Positions 28,964 through 37,544 of a stretch of 64,000 nucleotides of DNA are shown piece after piece (positions within the stretch are counted from its first letter, which is position 1; the number at the start of each line of letters is the position of its first letter). Origin of the DNA: Aestuariivita sp. (GTDB lineage Bacteria > Pseudomonadota > Alphaproteobacteria > Rhodobacterales > Rhodobacteraceae); NCBI GenBank assembly GCA_018401465.1, contig JAGYKE010000005.1, positions 434,001 through 498,000 of the forward strand, in the 5' to 3' direction. The position numbers and the translations under genes are program-made. The notes below the pieces were generated by a model. That model did not search any database and had not been told where the DNA came from. It worked only from the letters and a program-made list of their open reading frames with translations.

Positions 28964-30718
28964 TCAGGGCACAGGGATCAGCAGCGCATCGCCGATCTCA
29001 AGCCCGAGAATGCCGCTCGGGCGGACCGGCGCTCCTGTACCTTCTGCCAGCGCACGCAGGGCTGACAGGGGCGGCGCGCCCCATGTGCGATCGGTCAGGT
29101 CATACATCTCGCGCACCCGGGTGATGCGGCCCGCCTCGATCACGACATGCAACGCCATGACCCGCTCGTCCGGCGTCGCCGCCAGAATGACGGCCTGATC
29201 GGTCGCGGACAAACCCGGCAGAAAGGCAGCGCTGATCCAGATACACAGCGTCCCGCACCCTTCCGCCAGCGCCTCCAGCCGGTAGGCGGGCAGGTCCGAG
29301 AACAGTTCGGGCACAAGCGTCACGGCCCCTTCGGGACGCACCAGCATCCGCCGCGCCAGTTCGGCGCGACGATCCGCACTTTCGGTCTGGCCGATCGCCG
29401 CCGAGAATTCCGAAAGCGACCCGGCCCCCCGCGCGGCTGCGACGCGTGCGGCCACCTCTGGGTCGCCCGACTGCGCCACAACCCGGTCAAGCGCCCGTTG
29501 TCCGGCGACGCCCCAGTCGGACTGCAGCCGCCAGACCGGCAGTTGCGAGAGGTCCGAGCGACCGTCGAGAAAGCGCTCCATCTGGTTGTTGGCCGAAATG
29601 CGTTCGGGGTTCAGGACGGGCGTAAACCACAGGCAGGCCCCGACCAGCGCCACCAGCGCCATACGGACATTGGCCTGCCGGATGCGCCCGCGCCAGCCCC
29701 GCCCGCGCAACGCCGCCACCGCATAGGCCAGACCATAGACCGCGATGACCGCAGCGGCGGTCGCGGCCAGCACCCGATCAGGCGTCCAGCCGTATTGCGC
29801 GATCCGCAGCGCCACAGACCAGGCCGCCAGCGTCGTCAGCACCGGCAGCATCAGCGCCAGACCGCGCGCGGCAAGCTTCATGCCCGGCGTTCGGATCCCC
29901 GCCCCATCCTCGCGGTCGAGCGCGGTGGAAATCAGCGTGATCGCGCCCACCGCCACGCCCATCAGCGTGGCTGCGGTCGAGAAATCACCGAAAAGCCCCG
30001 AAAGCCCCCGCAGCGGCAGCGCGGCCAGAAAGATGGCAACCACGACCAGAAGGACAGGTAAAAGCAGCCGCAAGAGCCGCAGGATCAGAAGCGGCGAGAC
30101 GAAGTCGCGCAACTCGTAGGCAACGGCAAGGCCCAGCCCCAGCACCGCGCCGCTGACCGCGAAACGCAGCCAGTCGGTGTCGAACAGCACTTCGATCAGG
30201 TCGATGCCCACCAGTTCCAGAAGCGCATTCGACATAAGAACGAGCGCCCAGAACGCGGCCAGAAAGGCCCAGGCGGCGGCCGTCCGCACCGTAATCGTCC
30301 AGGCCGCGTCGAACAGGCGCGCATAGTCGAAGACGGGCCTGCGATCCTCGGCCGCAAGAGCCAGAAAGGGTGTCGCCAGAAGCACGATCAGACAAGCGAT
30401 CAGCACGCCCGGCCCGCTGTCGAGAAAGCGGGCCGGATCGTCAAAGCGCAGCGATGCCCATGTCATCAGCCCCGACAGAGGCGCGGCCAAGGCCGCCGCC
30501 GCCGCAGACGCGCGTGTCAGCGTCAGCGGCCCCGCCAGAGCCAGCGTAACGCCCGAAAAGACGGCAAGCGCGGTGAAGGCCGCGACGAAGGCGCGGTCCC
30601 CGACCCCGCCATGGGTCCAGCTATCGACCAGTGCCCAGATGGCCGTCGCCGCAAATGCGCCGAAGACAATCAGCGCGGCGCGCTGCATCAGCCTGTAATG
30701 GTCGGCCCGTTCCTGCAT
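28964..30718 (-). CDS. DUF4153 domain membrane protein
   Basis: Polytopic membrane protein of 584 aa matching the DUF4153 type: about ten hydrophobic segments from residue 10 to 370 (for example IVFGAFAATAIWALVDSW, LILRLLRLLLPVLLVVVAIF) followed by a soluble C-terminal part of about 200 residues (NPERISANNQMERFLDGRSD, DLTDRTWGAPPLSALRALAE). The soluble part is probably outside the cytoplasm. Function is unknown for the family. It stands alone, minus strand, with short gaps on either side. Confidence 0.75.
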   Translation of the reverse strand: MQERADHYRLMQRAALIVFGAFAATAIWALVDSWTHGGVGDRAFVAAFTALAVFSGVTLALAGPLTLTRASAAAAALAAPLSGLMTWASLRFDDPARFLDSGPGVLIACLIVLLATPFLALAAEDRRPVFDYARLFDAAWTITVRTAAAWAFLAAFWALVLMSNALLELVGIDLIEVLFDTDWLRFAVSGAVLGLGLAVAYELRDFVSPLLILRLLRLLLPVLLVVVAIFLAALPLRGLSGLFGDFSTAATLMGVAVGAITLISTALDREDGAGIRTPGMKLAARGLALMLPVLTTLAAWSVALRIAQYGWTPDRVLAATAAAVIAVYGLAYAVAALRGRGWRGRIRQANVRMALVALVGACLWFTPVLNPERISANNQMERFLDGRSDLSQLPVWRLQSDWGVAGQRALDRVVAQSGDPEVAARVAAARGAGSLSEFSAAIGQTESADRRAELARRMLVRPEGAVTLVPELFSDLPAYRLEALAEGCGTLCIWISAAFLPGLSATDQAVILAATPDERVMALHVVIEAGRITRVREMYDLTDRTWGAPPLSALRALAEGTGAPVRPSGILGLEIGDALLIPVP

Positions 30719-30790
30719 CGGCGCACCCCTGCCTGCCCGGTTGTGGCCAAGGCTAGCGCCAAGGCAGGCGCGCCTGCAACCGCGCCCGTG

Positions 30791-32350
30791 TCAGAAGTCG
30801 GTCGGTGCGCCGCCCTCGCGCTTGCGGCGTTCGACGAAATCGGCCAGTTCGTCGCGGATGGCCACGTCCATCGGCGGCTCCTCGAACGAGGCGATGATGT
30901 CCTTGAACTGCAGATGCGCGCGCTCGGGCGTCCACATGGCGCCCGCCGCCTCCCAGCCCTCGAAGTTCTTCCAGTCCGACAGGAAGGGCTGGTAGAAGGC
31001 GGTCTCGTAGCGGTCCTGGGTGTGCTGGATGCCGAAGTAATGGCCGCTGTGGCCGACTTCCGCGATGGCATCCAGCGCAAGGTCATCGGGCGTGGTCGCC
31101 ACGATCTCCGGTTCGAAATAGCGTTCGATCTGCTGCAGGATCTCGCAATCCATGATGAACTTCTCGGGGCAGGCGATCAGCCCGCCCTCTAGCCAGCCAG
31201 CCGCGTGATAGACCATGTTCGTCCCGGACTGGACGGCCGCCCAGAGGCTGTTCGACGTCTCCCACATCGCCTGTCCGTCGGGTACATTTGCCGCACAGAC
31301 CCCCGATGACCGCATCGGCAACCCGTAGAAGCGCGCCAGCTGCCCCGTCATCTGCGTCGCGCGCATGTATTCGGGCGTACCAAAAGCGGGCGCGCCCGAT
31401 TTCATGTCGACGTTGGAGGTGAAGGTACCGATCACGCAGGGCACGCCCGGGCGGATCCATTGCGCCAGAGCGATTGCGCACAGCCCTTCCGCGATGGACT
31501 GCGCCACCGCACCCGCCATCGTCACCGGCGCCATGGCGCCCGCCAGCGTGAAGGGCGTAACCACGAGGCCCTGCCCGCGCCGGGCCAGCCGCATCCAGCC
31601 ATCAAGCATCGGATAATCGTGCTTGAGCGGCGAGGTCGAATTAATGTTGGTGTACATCCGCGGCGTCGCCTCGAACTCCTCATGGGTCAGGCCGCCCGCG
31701 ATGCGCACCATCTCCATCACGTCCTCGACGCGCTCCTTGCCAAGGGAATAGGCGTGCATGACCTTGTCGGTCAGCGTCAGCTTGTCATAGAGCACGTCAA
31801 GGTGACGGACGCTGGCATGGATGTCGACCGGTTCGACCGGATAGCCCCCCGCGAAGTGGATGCAGTTGAAATACTGCGTCAGTTTCAGCAGGTTGCGGCA
31901 CATCTCGCGCGTGCCGGGCACCTTCTTGCCGATCTCCATGTCATAGTAGTTGGGCGGCGACGACACGTTGCCGAACAGCATCGTCTTGCCGCCCACCGTG
32001 ATCGTCCGGTCGGGGTTGCGCGGGGTGAGCGTGAATTCCGACGGGACGGTCTTCAGCATCTCCATGATGAAGTCGCGGCCAAAATAGACGATCTCGCCAT
32101 CGACCTTGCAGCCCGCCTGTTTGAGGATGGCGATGGCCTCGGGGTTGAGGAAGGCGATGCCGATTTCCTCGAGAATGTGCAGCGCCGCCTCGTGGATCGC
32201 CTGCACGCCCTCTTCGCTCAGCGGTTCGGTCGGGCGGTCGGTGTTCTGCGGCATCCGCCACGACATCTGATCGATCACCGCGCCCTTTCGCCGTGCGGTG
32301 TTGCCTGCCCGCCCGCCGCCGCGCTTCTTGCGTGTCATCACATCGACCAT
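30791..32350 (-). CDS. MttB-family (trimethylamine/betaine-type) methyltransferase
   Basis: Protein of 519 aa of the COG5598 family. The fold is that of corrinoid-dependent methyltransferases of quaternary or tertiary amines. Conserved stretches include LHILEEIGIAFLNPEAIAIL near the N-terminus, SSPPNYYDMEIG, VTPFTLAGAMAPVTMAGAV and SGTNMVYHAAGWLEGGL. The frame is read through without an in-frame amber codon, so it is the non-pyrrolysine type, whose characterised members demethylate glycine betaine or related compounds. Start ATG 32350 has AAGGAGG 8 to 9 bases upstream. No corrinoid protein gene is adjacent. Substrate is not determinable from sequence alone. Confidence 0.88.
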   Translation of the reverse strand: MVDVMTRKKRGGGRAGNTARRKGAVIDQMSWRMPQNTDRPTEPLSEEGVQAIHEAALHILEEIGIAFLNPEAIAILKQAGCKVDGEIVYFGRDFIMEMLKTVPSEFTLTPRNPDRTITVGGKTMLFGNVSSPPNYYDMEIGKKVPGTREMCRNLLKLTQYFNCIHFAGGYPVEPVDIHASVRHLDVLYDKLTLTDKVMHAYSLGKERVEDVMEMVRIAGGLTHEEFEATPRMYTNINSTSPLKHDYPMLDGWMRLARRGQGLVVTPFTLAGAMAPVTMAGAVAQSIAEGLCAIALAQWIRPGVPCVIGTFTSNVDMKSGAPAFGTPEYMRATQMTGQLARFYGLPMRSSGVCAANVPDGQAMWETSNSLWAAVQSGTNMVYHAAGWLEGGLIACPEKFIMDCEILQQIERYFEPEIVATTPDDLALDAIAEVGHSGHYFGIQHTQDRYETAFYQPFLSDWKNFEGWEAAGAMWTPERAHLQFKDIIASFEEPPMDVAIRDELADFVERRKREGGAPTDF

Positions 32351-32395
32351 GCTCCGCCCTCCTTGCCGGGTTCGCGGATGAGAAGGCCCCAAAAT

Positions 32396-32428
32396 GCGAG
32401 GCCTCGCGGCCCCGTTTGCGACCGGGCC
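32396..32428 (-). terminator. Possible terminator of the RidA operon
   Basis: Downstream of the ridA-like stop the minus strand can form a hairpin GGCCCGGT / ACGGGGCC (7 of 8 pairs, 5-base loop), followed by the palindrome GCGAGGCCTCGC and then ATTTT. The T-run is short, so termination is plausible but not certain. Confidence 0.4.
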
Positions 32429-32460
32429 TGTCGTTTTTCAGGGCAGCGCGGCAATTTCGG

Positions 32461-32946
32461 TCAGGGACGGACCAGAACCTCGGCCTCGATCTCGACCGCG
32501 ATTCGCATGGGCAGGGCGTTCATCCCCACGGCCGAGCGCGCGTGACGCCCCACCTCGGGGCCGAAGACATCGAGAATCAGGTGAGAGAACCCGTTGATCA
32601 CCTGCGGCTGGCGGTCGAAATCGGGCGTGCAGTTGACCATGCCCAGCGCCTTGACCCAGCCCTCGATCCGGTCGAGATCGCCCAAGGCGCGCTTCAGCCC
32701 GCCCAGAAGCGCCAGACCTGTCAGCTGCGCAAGGCGATAGCCGTCCTCGACGCTCACATCCTGGCCCAGCTTGCCGAAGGGTCCCGCCAGCGATCCGTCC
32801 GGATTGAGCGGCCCCTGACCCGAAATGATGGCGCGGTTGCCGCGCAGGTTCACCTCGGGGAACGGCAGGACCATGCCAGGCGGCAGCTTGACCGCTTCGG
32901 GCAGGACATGGCCGAGTTCCGCAAGCCGGGCTTCGATCCTGGACAT
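32461..32946 (-). CDS. RidA family protein (YjgF/Rid)
   Basis: Protein of 161 aa, longer than classical RidA (about 128 aa) and of the Rid subgroup often found beside amino-acid catabolic genes. Visible are LPEAVKLPPGMVLPFPEVNL, the core ISGQGPLNPDGS and ALGMVNCTPDFDRQPQVING. The arginine of the imine-hydrolysing active site (in the usual C-terminal RxxV/AVG region) appears as RSAVGMNALPM. Start ATG 32946 is one base after the HAD gene's stop. Likely role: handling reactive enamine/imine intermediates or ligand binding; not shown by sequence. Confidence 0.85.
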   Translation of the reverse strand: MSRIEARLAELGHVLPEAVKLPPGMVLPFPEVNLRGNRAIISGQGPLNPDGSLAGPFGKLGQDVSVEDGYRLAQLTGLALLGGLKRALGDLDRIEGWVKALGMVNCTPDFDRQPQVINGFSHLILDVFGPEVGRHARSAVGMNALPMRIAVEIEAEVLVRP

Positions 32947-32947
32947 C

Positions 32948-33655
32948 TCAGACCTCTTCTGTTGCGTCGATCCACGAGGGAATGTGCCCGATATCGGGCA
33001 AGATGACATCGGCATGGGGCGACAGGACGTCCGGCCCCGCCATGCCCGTCAGCACGCCGATCGTGGTCATGCCAGCACCGCGCCCCGCGATCAAGTCATG
33101 GGTGCTGTCGCCCACCATCACCGCATGCGCTGGGTCGATGCCCACATGAGCGCAGAAGGCCAGAAGCGGCGCGGGCGAAGGTTTCGCCCCGTGCCCGCTG
33201 TCGAACCCCGCGACGAAGTCGAACCGGTCGATCACGCCCGCCTCGCCCAGATGGGCGCGCGCGACGCTTTCGGTGTCGTTCGTCATCACGCCCAGCCGCA
33301 GACCCCGCGCGCGCAACCCGTCCAGAAGCGGCGCCAGCGGCACCGCCTGCGCCTGGGGGGCGGCCTCGGCCTCTTCGTTGAGAAGCCGCAGGAGCGTGGT
33401 CAGTTTGTGGCCCGGCAGATGCGGCAGAAGGATCTCGGCCACCTCGCCCGGCGTGCCCGCGATCACGATGCTGTCGGGGGCAAAGCGGCGCGCGGCCAGA
33501 TCGAACCCGATATGGCCGCCCAGCGCGGCGGCGCGCGCGCGGTCCTGCGCGGCGGCGCGCAGCAGGAAGGCTTCGGCCCAGGCCTCCCATGTCGCGGCGA
33601 AATCGAACAGCGTGCCGTCCTTGTCGAAGAGGATCGCCTGAACCATCGCGGTCAT
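32948..33655 (-). CDS. HAD-family hydrolase (phosphoglycolate phosphatase-like)
   Basis: HAD phosphatase of 235 aa. Motif I ILFDKDGTLFDF holds the nucleophile aspartate; motif II is LGVMTNDTES; motif III is the Lys in HGAKPSP; motif IV is MVGDSTHDLIAGRGAG. The helical cap between motifs I and II suggests subclass I with a small-metabolite phosphate as substrate. Start ATG 33655 overlaps the DUF3572 stop by ATGA, and the stop lies one base before the RidA start, so the three genes form a tight operon. Confidence 0.88.
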   Translation of the reverse strand: MTAMVQAILFDKDGTLFDFAATWEAWAEAFLLRAAAQDRARAAALGGHIGFDLAARRFAPDSIVIAGTPGEVAEILLPHLPGHKLTTLLRLLNEEAEAAPQAQAVPLAPLLDGLRARGLRLGVMTNDTESVARAHLGEAGVIDRFDFVAGFDSGHGAKPSPAPLLAFCAHVGIDPAHAVMVGDSTHDLIAGRGAGMTTIGVLTGMAGPDVLSPHADVILPDIGHIPSWIDATEEV

Positions 33656-33936
33656 GTCCAGTTCATCTGTTGCCCGCCGGGCAGCGCGGCGCGCGCCCGC
33701 ATCGGCAGGTCATAGGTCAGGCCATGGGAATCGCAGAACGCCACGATCCAGGAATCGTCCATGGCAAGGAAATCGAGCACCGCACCCAGAAAGGCGGGGT
33801 CGCCCGCCTGCGCGCGCAGATCGCCCTCCGACGCCCCTGTCGCGCCCAGGAACGCAGGCAGCAGATCGTCGTTGCCCACAAGCCAGGCCAACGCCTGCAG
33901 GGCCAGCGTTTCGGCACGGTCGGCTGACATCGACAT
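33652..33936 (-). CDS. DUF3572 family protein
   Basis: Small protein of 94 aa. The core ADRAETLALQALAWLVGNDDL, with FLGATGASEGDLRAQAGDP and VLDFLAMDDSWIVAFCD after it, is characteristic of DUF3572, found in alphaproteobacteria and often beside pleD. Two close starts exist (33936 and 33930) and no strong ribosome site separates them. It is first of the DUF3572-HAD-RidA operon and lies divergent to the PleD-like gene. Function unknown. Confidence 0.85.
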   Translation of the reverse strand: MSMSADRAETLALQALAWLVGNDDLLPAFLGATGASEGDLRAQAGDPAFLGAVLDFLAMDDSWIVAFCDSHGLTYDLPMRARAALPGGQQMNWT

Positions 33937-34030
33937 GGGCGGCGCAGGTCTCGCGGCGGGAAAGGGTTTGTTAACCGAAATCATCAAGACTGGAGGCGGA
34001 ACCGATTTGCAAGATCGAAAGGGTCCCGAG

Positions 34031-35431
34031 GTGCTTGGAACGGTGCTGATCGCGGATGGTCTGGCGACGAACCGCATCCTGCTCAGGGCGCGGCTGGCGC
34101 CGATGCAGTATCGCGTGATCCAGGCCGACACCACGTCCGAGGCGGAAGCGGCGCTGCGGGGCGGGCCGGTCTCGCTGGTTCTGGTGGCGGCGGACCTGCC
34201 CGGCGGCGGCGCCGATGCGGTGGCGCGGGTGATCCGCTCTATGCCGCTGGCGCGGCGGCCCGGGCTGATCGTGCTGACCGCCGACGCCGACCCGGGCCTG
34301 CGGCGGCATCATCTGCGGCAGGGGGCGGACGACGTGCTGCCCCGCCGGATCGACGACCTGATCCTGCAGGCGCGCATCCGCAGCCTGATCCGCACGCGGC
34401 TTTCCGAAGACGACAGCCACCTGGGCGAGGCGACCTCGCGCGCGCTGGGCTTCGCCGACCCCCCCGCAGGCTTTGCCGGTCGGGCGCAGGTGGCGCTGAT
34501 CTGCGCCGATGCGGCGACGGCGGCCTGCTGGCGGTCGCGTCTGGGCGCGCGTGTCGCGGCCACTTTGCGCAGCCACGGCTTCGCCGACACGCTGGGCAAA
34601 GTGGCCCATGCGCCGCTGCCGGATGTCTTCGTCATCGGGCTGACCGGCGCGCAGGGCCGGGCAGGCCTGCGGCTGCTGGCCGATTTGCGCGCCCGCCCCG
34701 CCACGCGCGAGGCGCCGGTGATCGCGCTGCTGGACCGGCCCGACGGCGCGCTCGCGGCCGAGGCGCTCGATCTCGGCGCGTCAGACCTGATGCTGGGCGG
34801 CTTCGATGCCGAAGAACTGGCACTGCGCCTTGCCGCGCAGATCGCGTCGAAACGCGACCGCGACCGCCTGCGCGCGACGATGGAGACGGGGCTGCGCGCC
34901 GCCGTGACCGACCCGATGACGGGGCTTTACAACCGCCGCTATGCCCTGCCGCATCTGGCCGAAGCGGTGGCGCGGACGCGCCGCGCAGGCGCGCCCCTTG
35001 CCGTGATGCTGGCCGATCTCGACCATTTCAAGCGGGTCAACGATCTTTACGGTCACGCGGCGGGCGATGCCGTCCTGTCCGAGGCCGCGCGGCGGCTGAC
35101 CGCGACGGTGGGCGCGGCGGGTCTGGTCGCCCGGGTCGGGGGGGAGGAGTTCCTGATCGTGCTGCCCGACACCGACGAAGGCCTCGCGGCCGAAATCGGC
35201 GAACGCCTTCGCCTTGCCGTGGGGCTGCATCCGGTCCGGCCGGGCGGCGACGGGGTGCCGATGCGCGTCACCGTGAGCATCGGCGTGGTCGTCATCCGCC
35301 CCCTGCCCGGCACCGACATGGTTGCAGGAGGGATCGACGCGCAGGCGCTGGTCGCCATGGCCGACCGCGCGCTCTATCGCGCCAAGGGGGCGGGGCGGAA
35401 CACGGTCAACGCCGTGCAGGGCGCGGCCTGA
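34031..35431 (+). CDS. PleD-like diguanylate cyclase with two degenerate receiver domains
   Basis: Protein of 466 aa with PleD order REC-REC-GGEEF. Starting at GTG 34031 gives an N-terminus (VLGTVLIADGLATNR) of normal PleD length; TTG 34007 with a GGAGG site is the alternative. Receiver 1 has Ala53 at the phosphorylation position (SLVLVAADLPGG; Asp55 is near), and receiver 2 has Gly203 there (LPDVFVIGLTG). The cyclase domain is intact: TDPMTGLYNRRY and GGEEF at 370-374. The RxxD inhibitory site is missing (GAAG in its place). It should make c-di-GMP but not by ordinary phosphorelay activation. Confidence 0.87.
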   Translation: MLGTVLIADGLATNRILLRARLAPMQYRVIQADTTSEAEAALRGGPVSLVLVAADLPGGGADAVARVIRSMPLARRPGLIVLTADADPGLRRHHLRQGADDVLPRRIDDLILQARIRSLIRTRLSEDDSHLGEATSRALGFADPPAGFAGRAQVALICADAATAACWRSRLGARVAATLRSHGFADTLGKVAHAPLPDVFVIGLTGAQGRAGLRLLADLRARPATREAPVIALLDRPDGALAAEALDLGASDLMLGGFDAEELALRLAAQIASKRDRDRLRATMETGLRAAVTDPMTGLYNRRYALPHLAEAVARTRRAGAPLAVMLADLDHFKRVNDLYGHAAGDAVLSEAARRLTATVGAAGLVARVGGEEFLIVLPDTDEGLAAEIGERLRLAVGLHPVRPGGDGVPMRVTVSIGVVVIRPLPGTDMVAGGIDAQALVAMADRALYRAKGAGRNTVNAVQGAA

Positions 35432-35441
35432 GGCGCCGGCC

Positions 35442-35891
35442 TTACCGCCGCTGGCGCTCCCACACCGCCTGCAGCCGGTCGGCATAGGCGGCGCGCCCGG
35501 CGGGCGACATCGCCGCGATCCGGTCGAGCCAGAGCGCGCGCATCCTTGTCTGTGCCTGCGCCAGCGCGTCGGATTGCGCGGCAAGGGTGGCCGCCAGCGC
35601 CCCGGGATCGAAGGGATCGGCCCTGAGCGCCGCCATCAACGGCGCGCGCAGGTGCAGGCTGTCACGGTCGATCGTGCCGCGCAGCTCGGCGCGCAATGCG
35701 CGGCGCTCCTCTCGCGGCAACGCCAGGTAAAGCGCTGCAGGCCCGCCTGCTCTTGGCCCGTCATGCGACCCGACGCGCCACCACGCGCCCGCGATCAAAC
35801 CCGCCACCAGAAGGTTAAGCCCGAGCGACAATGCGAAGACCACGCGCAGCGTCAGCGACAGGCGGGGTTTCGGTTGGGTCTTGTCGGTCAT
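35442..35891 (-). CDS. Periplasmic heavy-metal sensor-like protein
   Basis: Protein of 149 aa with one N-terminal membrane segment (VVFALSLGLNLLVAGLIAGAWW) and a helical extracytoplasmic domain (LPREERRALRAELRGTIDRD ... MRALWLDRIAAMSPAGRAAYADRLQ) typical of the CpxP/ZraP-like periplasmic heavy metal sensor group. Metal ligands are not evident: there is no His or Cys cluster. It follows the anti-sigma-like gene by 3 bases in the same operon as an ECF sigma factor, so it may tune that sigma system from the periplasm. Confidence 0.78.
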   Translation of the reverse strand: MTDKTQPKPRLSLTLRVVFALSLGLNLLVAGLIAGAWWRVGSHDGPRAGGPAALYLALPREERRALRAELRGTIDRDSLHLRAPLMAALRADPFDPGALAATLAAQSDALAQAQTRMRALWLDRIAAMSPAGRAAYADRLQAVWERQRR

Positions 35892-35894
35892 CGC

Positions 35895-36254
35895 TCAGCC
35901 CTCGTCCACAAGATCGACCCAGGCGAGATCGTCGCTGAAGAGCGCATCTTCGATGACGCCGCCCCAGATCGCGCCATCCACCGGCCGTGTCACCACATCG
36001 GGCGCAGAGAGCCCGATCACCAGCCCCGCCACCCCGGCCGCCGCCAGACCGCCAAGGCCCCGCCAACCGCCCAGCAGCGCGCGCAGCTGCACGCCCGGTG
36101 CCCAGGGCGCGACGCGCCTTGCCGCCGCAGCCTCGGCCAGAGCATCGCCCGTCACGCGCGCCAGCCAGTCCCCGCCCGGCGGCACCGTCCGGTCGGCGCG
36201 CGCCGCGCGGAACAGCGCCTCGAGCCGGTCGTCGCTGTCGTCCCTGTCAGTCAT
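35895..36254 (-). CDS. Putative anti-sigma factor, single-pass membrane protein
   Basis: Protein of 119 aa with an acidic, soluble N-terminus (DSDDRLEALFRAARADRTVP) and one membrane segment near residues 68 to 84 (GLAAAGVAGLVIGLSAP), then a short acidic tail. No zinc-binding HxxxCxxC is present. The call rests on topology and position: its start overlaps the end of the ECF sigma gene by 8 bases, as anti-sigma genes usually do. Sequence similarity to a named family was not recognised. Confidence 0.6.
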   Translation of the reverse strand: MTDRDDSDDRLEALFRAARADRTVPPGGDWLARVTGDALAEAAAARRVAPWAPGVQLRALLGGWRGLGGLAAAGVAGLVIGLSAPDVVTRPVDGAIWGGVIEDALFSDDLAWVDLVDEG

Positions 36255-36825
36255 CTCCGAACCCCAGTTCCCCGCGCCGCGAGGTCAGGGCCTCGCTCAA
36301 CGCGCGTTTGCCACGGGCGGTCAGACTTTCGACCGCCTCGACCGTGATGTCCATGACGGCGGCGATCTCGGGGTTGGTCAGCCCCTCGATATGACGCAGC
36401 ACCACCGCCAATCTCTGCCGCTCCGGCAAGTCCGTCAGCGCCGCATCGAGCGCGGCAAGCCGCGCCTGTGCCTGCAGCCGCTCGGGGGCCGAAGGCGCCG
36501 GGTCCGCCGGTTCGGGCACCGCGTCGAGCCCGACCCGCGCCCGCCCCCGCCGGCGCAGCCGGTCGGTGCAGAGGTTGGCCGCGACCCGGTAAAGCCAGGT
36601 CCTGACCTGCGCCTCGCCCGGGCGCCAGCCGGGCGCCGCGCGCCAGAGCCGCAGAAGCGTCTCCTGCGCGATGTCCTCGGCCTCCGCCCGGTCGCCGCCC
36701 AGCAAACGGGCGGCCAGCGCGATCAGCCAGCCGCCATGCCGTTCGGCGAGGATGCGCACTGCCGCCGCCTCGCCCGCCGCGGCGGCCGCAAGAAGCGCAT
36801 CGTCCGAAGGCGCATTCACACTCAT
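36247..36825 (-). CDS. RNA polymerase sigma factor, ECF type
   Basis: Sigma-70 family factor of 192 aa. Region 2 is clear (AEDIAQETLLRLWRAAPGWR, WLYRVAANLCTDRLRRRGR) and region 4 follows (LPERQRLAVVLRHIEGLTNP, EIAAVMDITVEAVESL). Region 3 is missing, as in ECF sigmas. It should recruit RNA polymerase to a small stress- or envelope-related regulon. Downstream genes for a membrane anti-sigma and a periplasmic sensor-like protein fit this. A calcium-binding EF-hand gene lies just upstream on the same strand (57 bp). Confidence 0.9.
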   Translation of the reverse strand: MSVNAPSDDALLAAAAAGEAAAVRILAERHGGWLIALAARLLGGDRAEAEDIAQETLLRLWRAAPGWRPGEAQVRTWLYRVAANLCTDRLRRRGRARVGLDAVPEPADPAPSAPERLQAQARLAALDAALTDLPERQRLAVVLRHIEGLTNPEIAAVMDITVEAVESLTARGKRALSEALTSRRGELGFGDD

Positions 36826-36881
36826 GCCGCCTGTCTATCCCTGCGGGAAGGCCGCCGCAAACCCGCACCGGGCGGGCGCGC

Positions 36882-37331
36882 TCAGGGCGCCTTCCGGCCG
36901 CCATGACGCTGGCGCATGCGCTCGCGCGCGGTCTCGAACTCGGCGCGCGACAAGGTCCCCGACCCGTCGGCGTCAAACCGCGCGATCCGCCGTGACGGGT
37001 CATGCCGGGCAGCGAGCTCTTCGGCCGTCACGCCCCCGTCGCCATCGGTGTCGAGCCGGGCGAACATCCGGCCCGCGCGCGCCATGGCCCCGGACTGGGC
37101 AAGGGCCTGCATTTCCTCGAGGCTAATGCGACCGTCTCCGTCGGCATCGGTCGCGGCGAAGCGGGCCGCGCCGGTGGCGGCCAGTTCAGCCCCGGTGATC
37201 TGCCCGTCGCCGTCACTGTCGATGCGCTCGAACCCCGGACGGTGGTCGCTGCGGGCCTCGGCCAAGGCCGCCGTCGCACCGGCCGCGGTTGTCGCGAGCC
37301 CGATCAGGGCAAGTGCCGTCAGTCTGTTCAT
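36882..37331 (-). CDS. EF-hand domain secreted protein
   Basis: Protein of 149 aa with a signal peptide (MNRLTALALIGLATTAAGA... cut near ALA) and four EF-hand-like loops: DSDGDGQITGAE, DADGDGRISLEE, DTDGDGGVTAEE and DADGSGTLSRAE. All four keep the Asp at positions 1, 3 and 5 or their equivalents (D/S/N), so calcium binding is plausible. ATG 37331 with AAGGA 8 bases upstream is preferred over an earlier in-frame start. Probably periplasmic. Located directly before the ECF sigma operon and perhaps co-transcribed. Confidence 0.85.
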   Translation of the reverse strand: MNRLTALALIGLATTAAGATAALAEARSDHRPGFERIDSDGDGQITGAELAATGAARFAATDADGDGRISLEEMQALAQSGAMARAGRMFARLDTDGDGGVTAEELAARHDPSRRIARFDADGSGTLSRAEFETARERMRQRHGGRKAP

Positions 37332-37544
37332 GCCAGTCTTCCTTGCGATCCGTCGCATCAAGGGGCCGCCCGTTGCGGCCCGTCATGAAGCACATACGCA
37401 GCACAGGCGCCCTTCCGTCGAAAAAAGCCGCAGACCGCACGCCCCGGTTTGCGACATGCCGCCGCAAGGACAAACAGCGCCCTGTCCCCCGCCGCGCCTT
37501 CGGGGCAGGGTGCGGGTTCGACCGACAGGAAAAGCACCAGCATC

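Noticed and set aside
30791-32350. Pyrrolysine-containing TMA methyltransferase MttB
   Set aside because: The frame has no in-frame amber codon, so it belongs to the non-pyrrolysine group.
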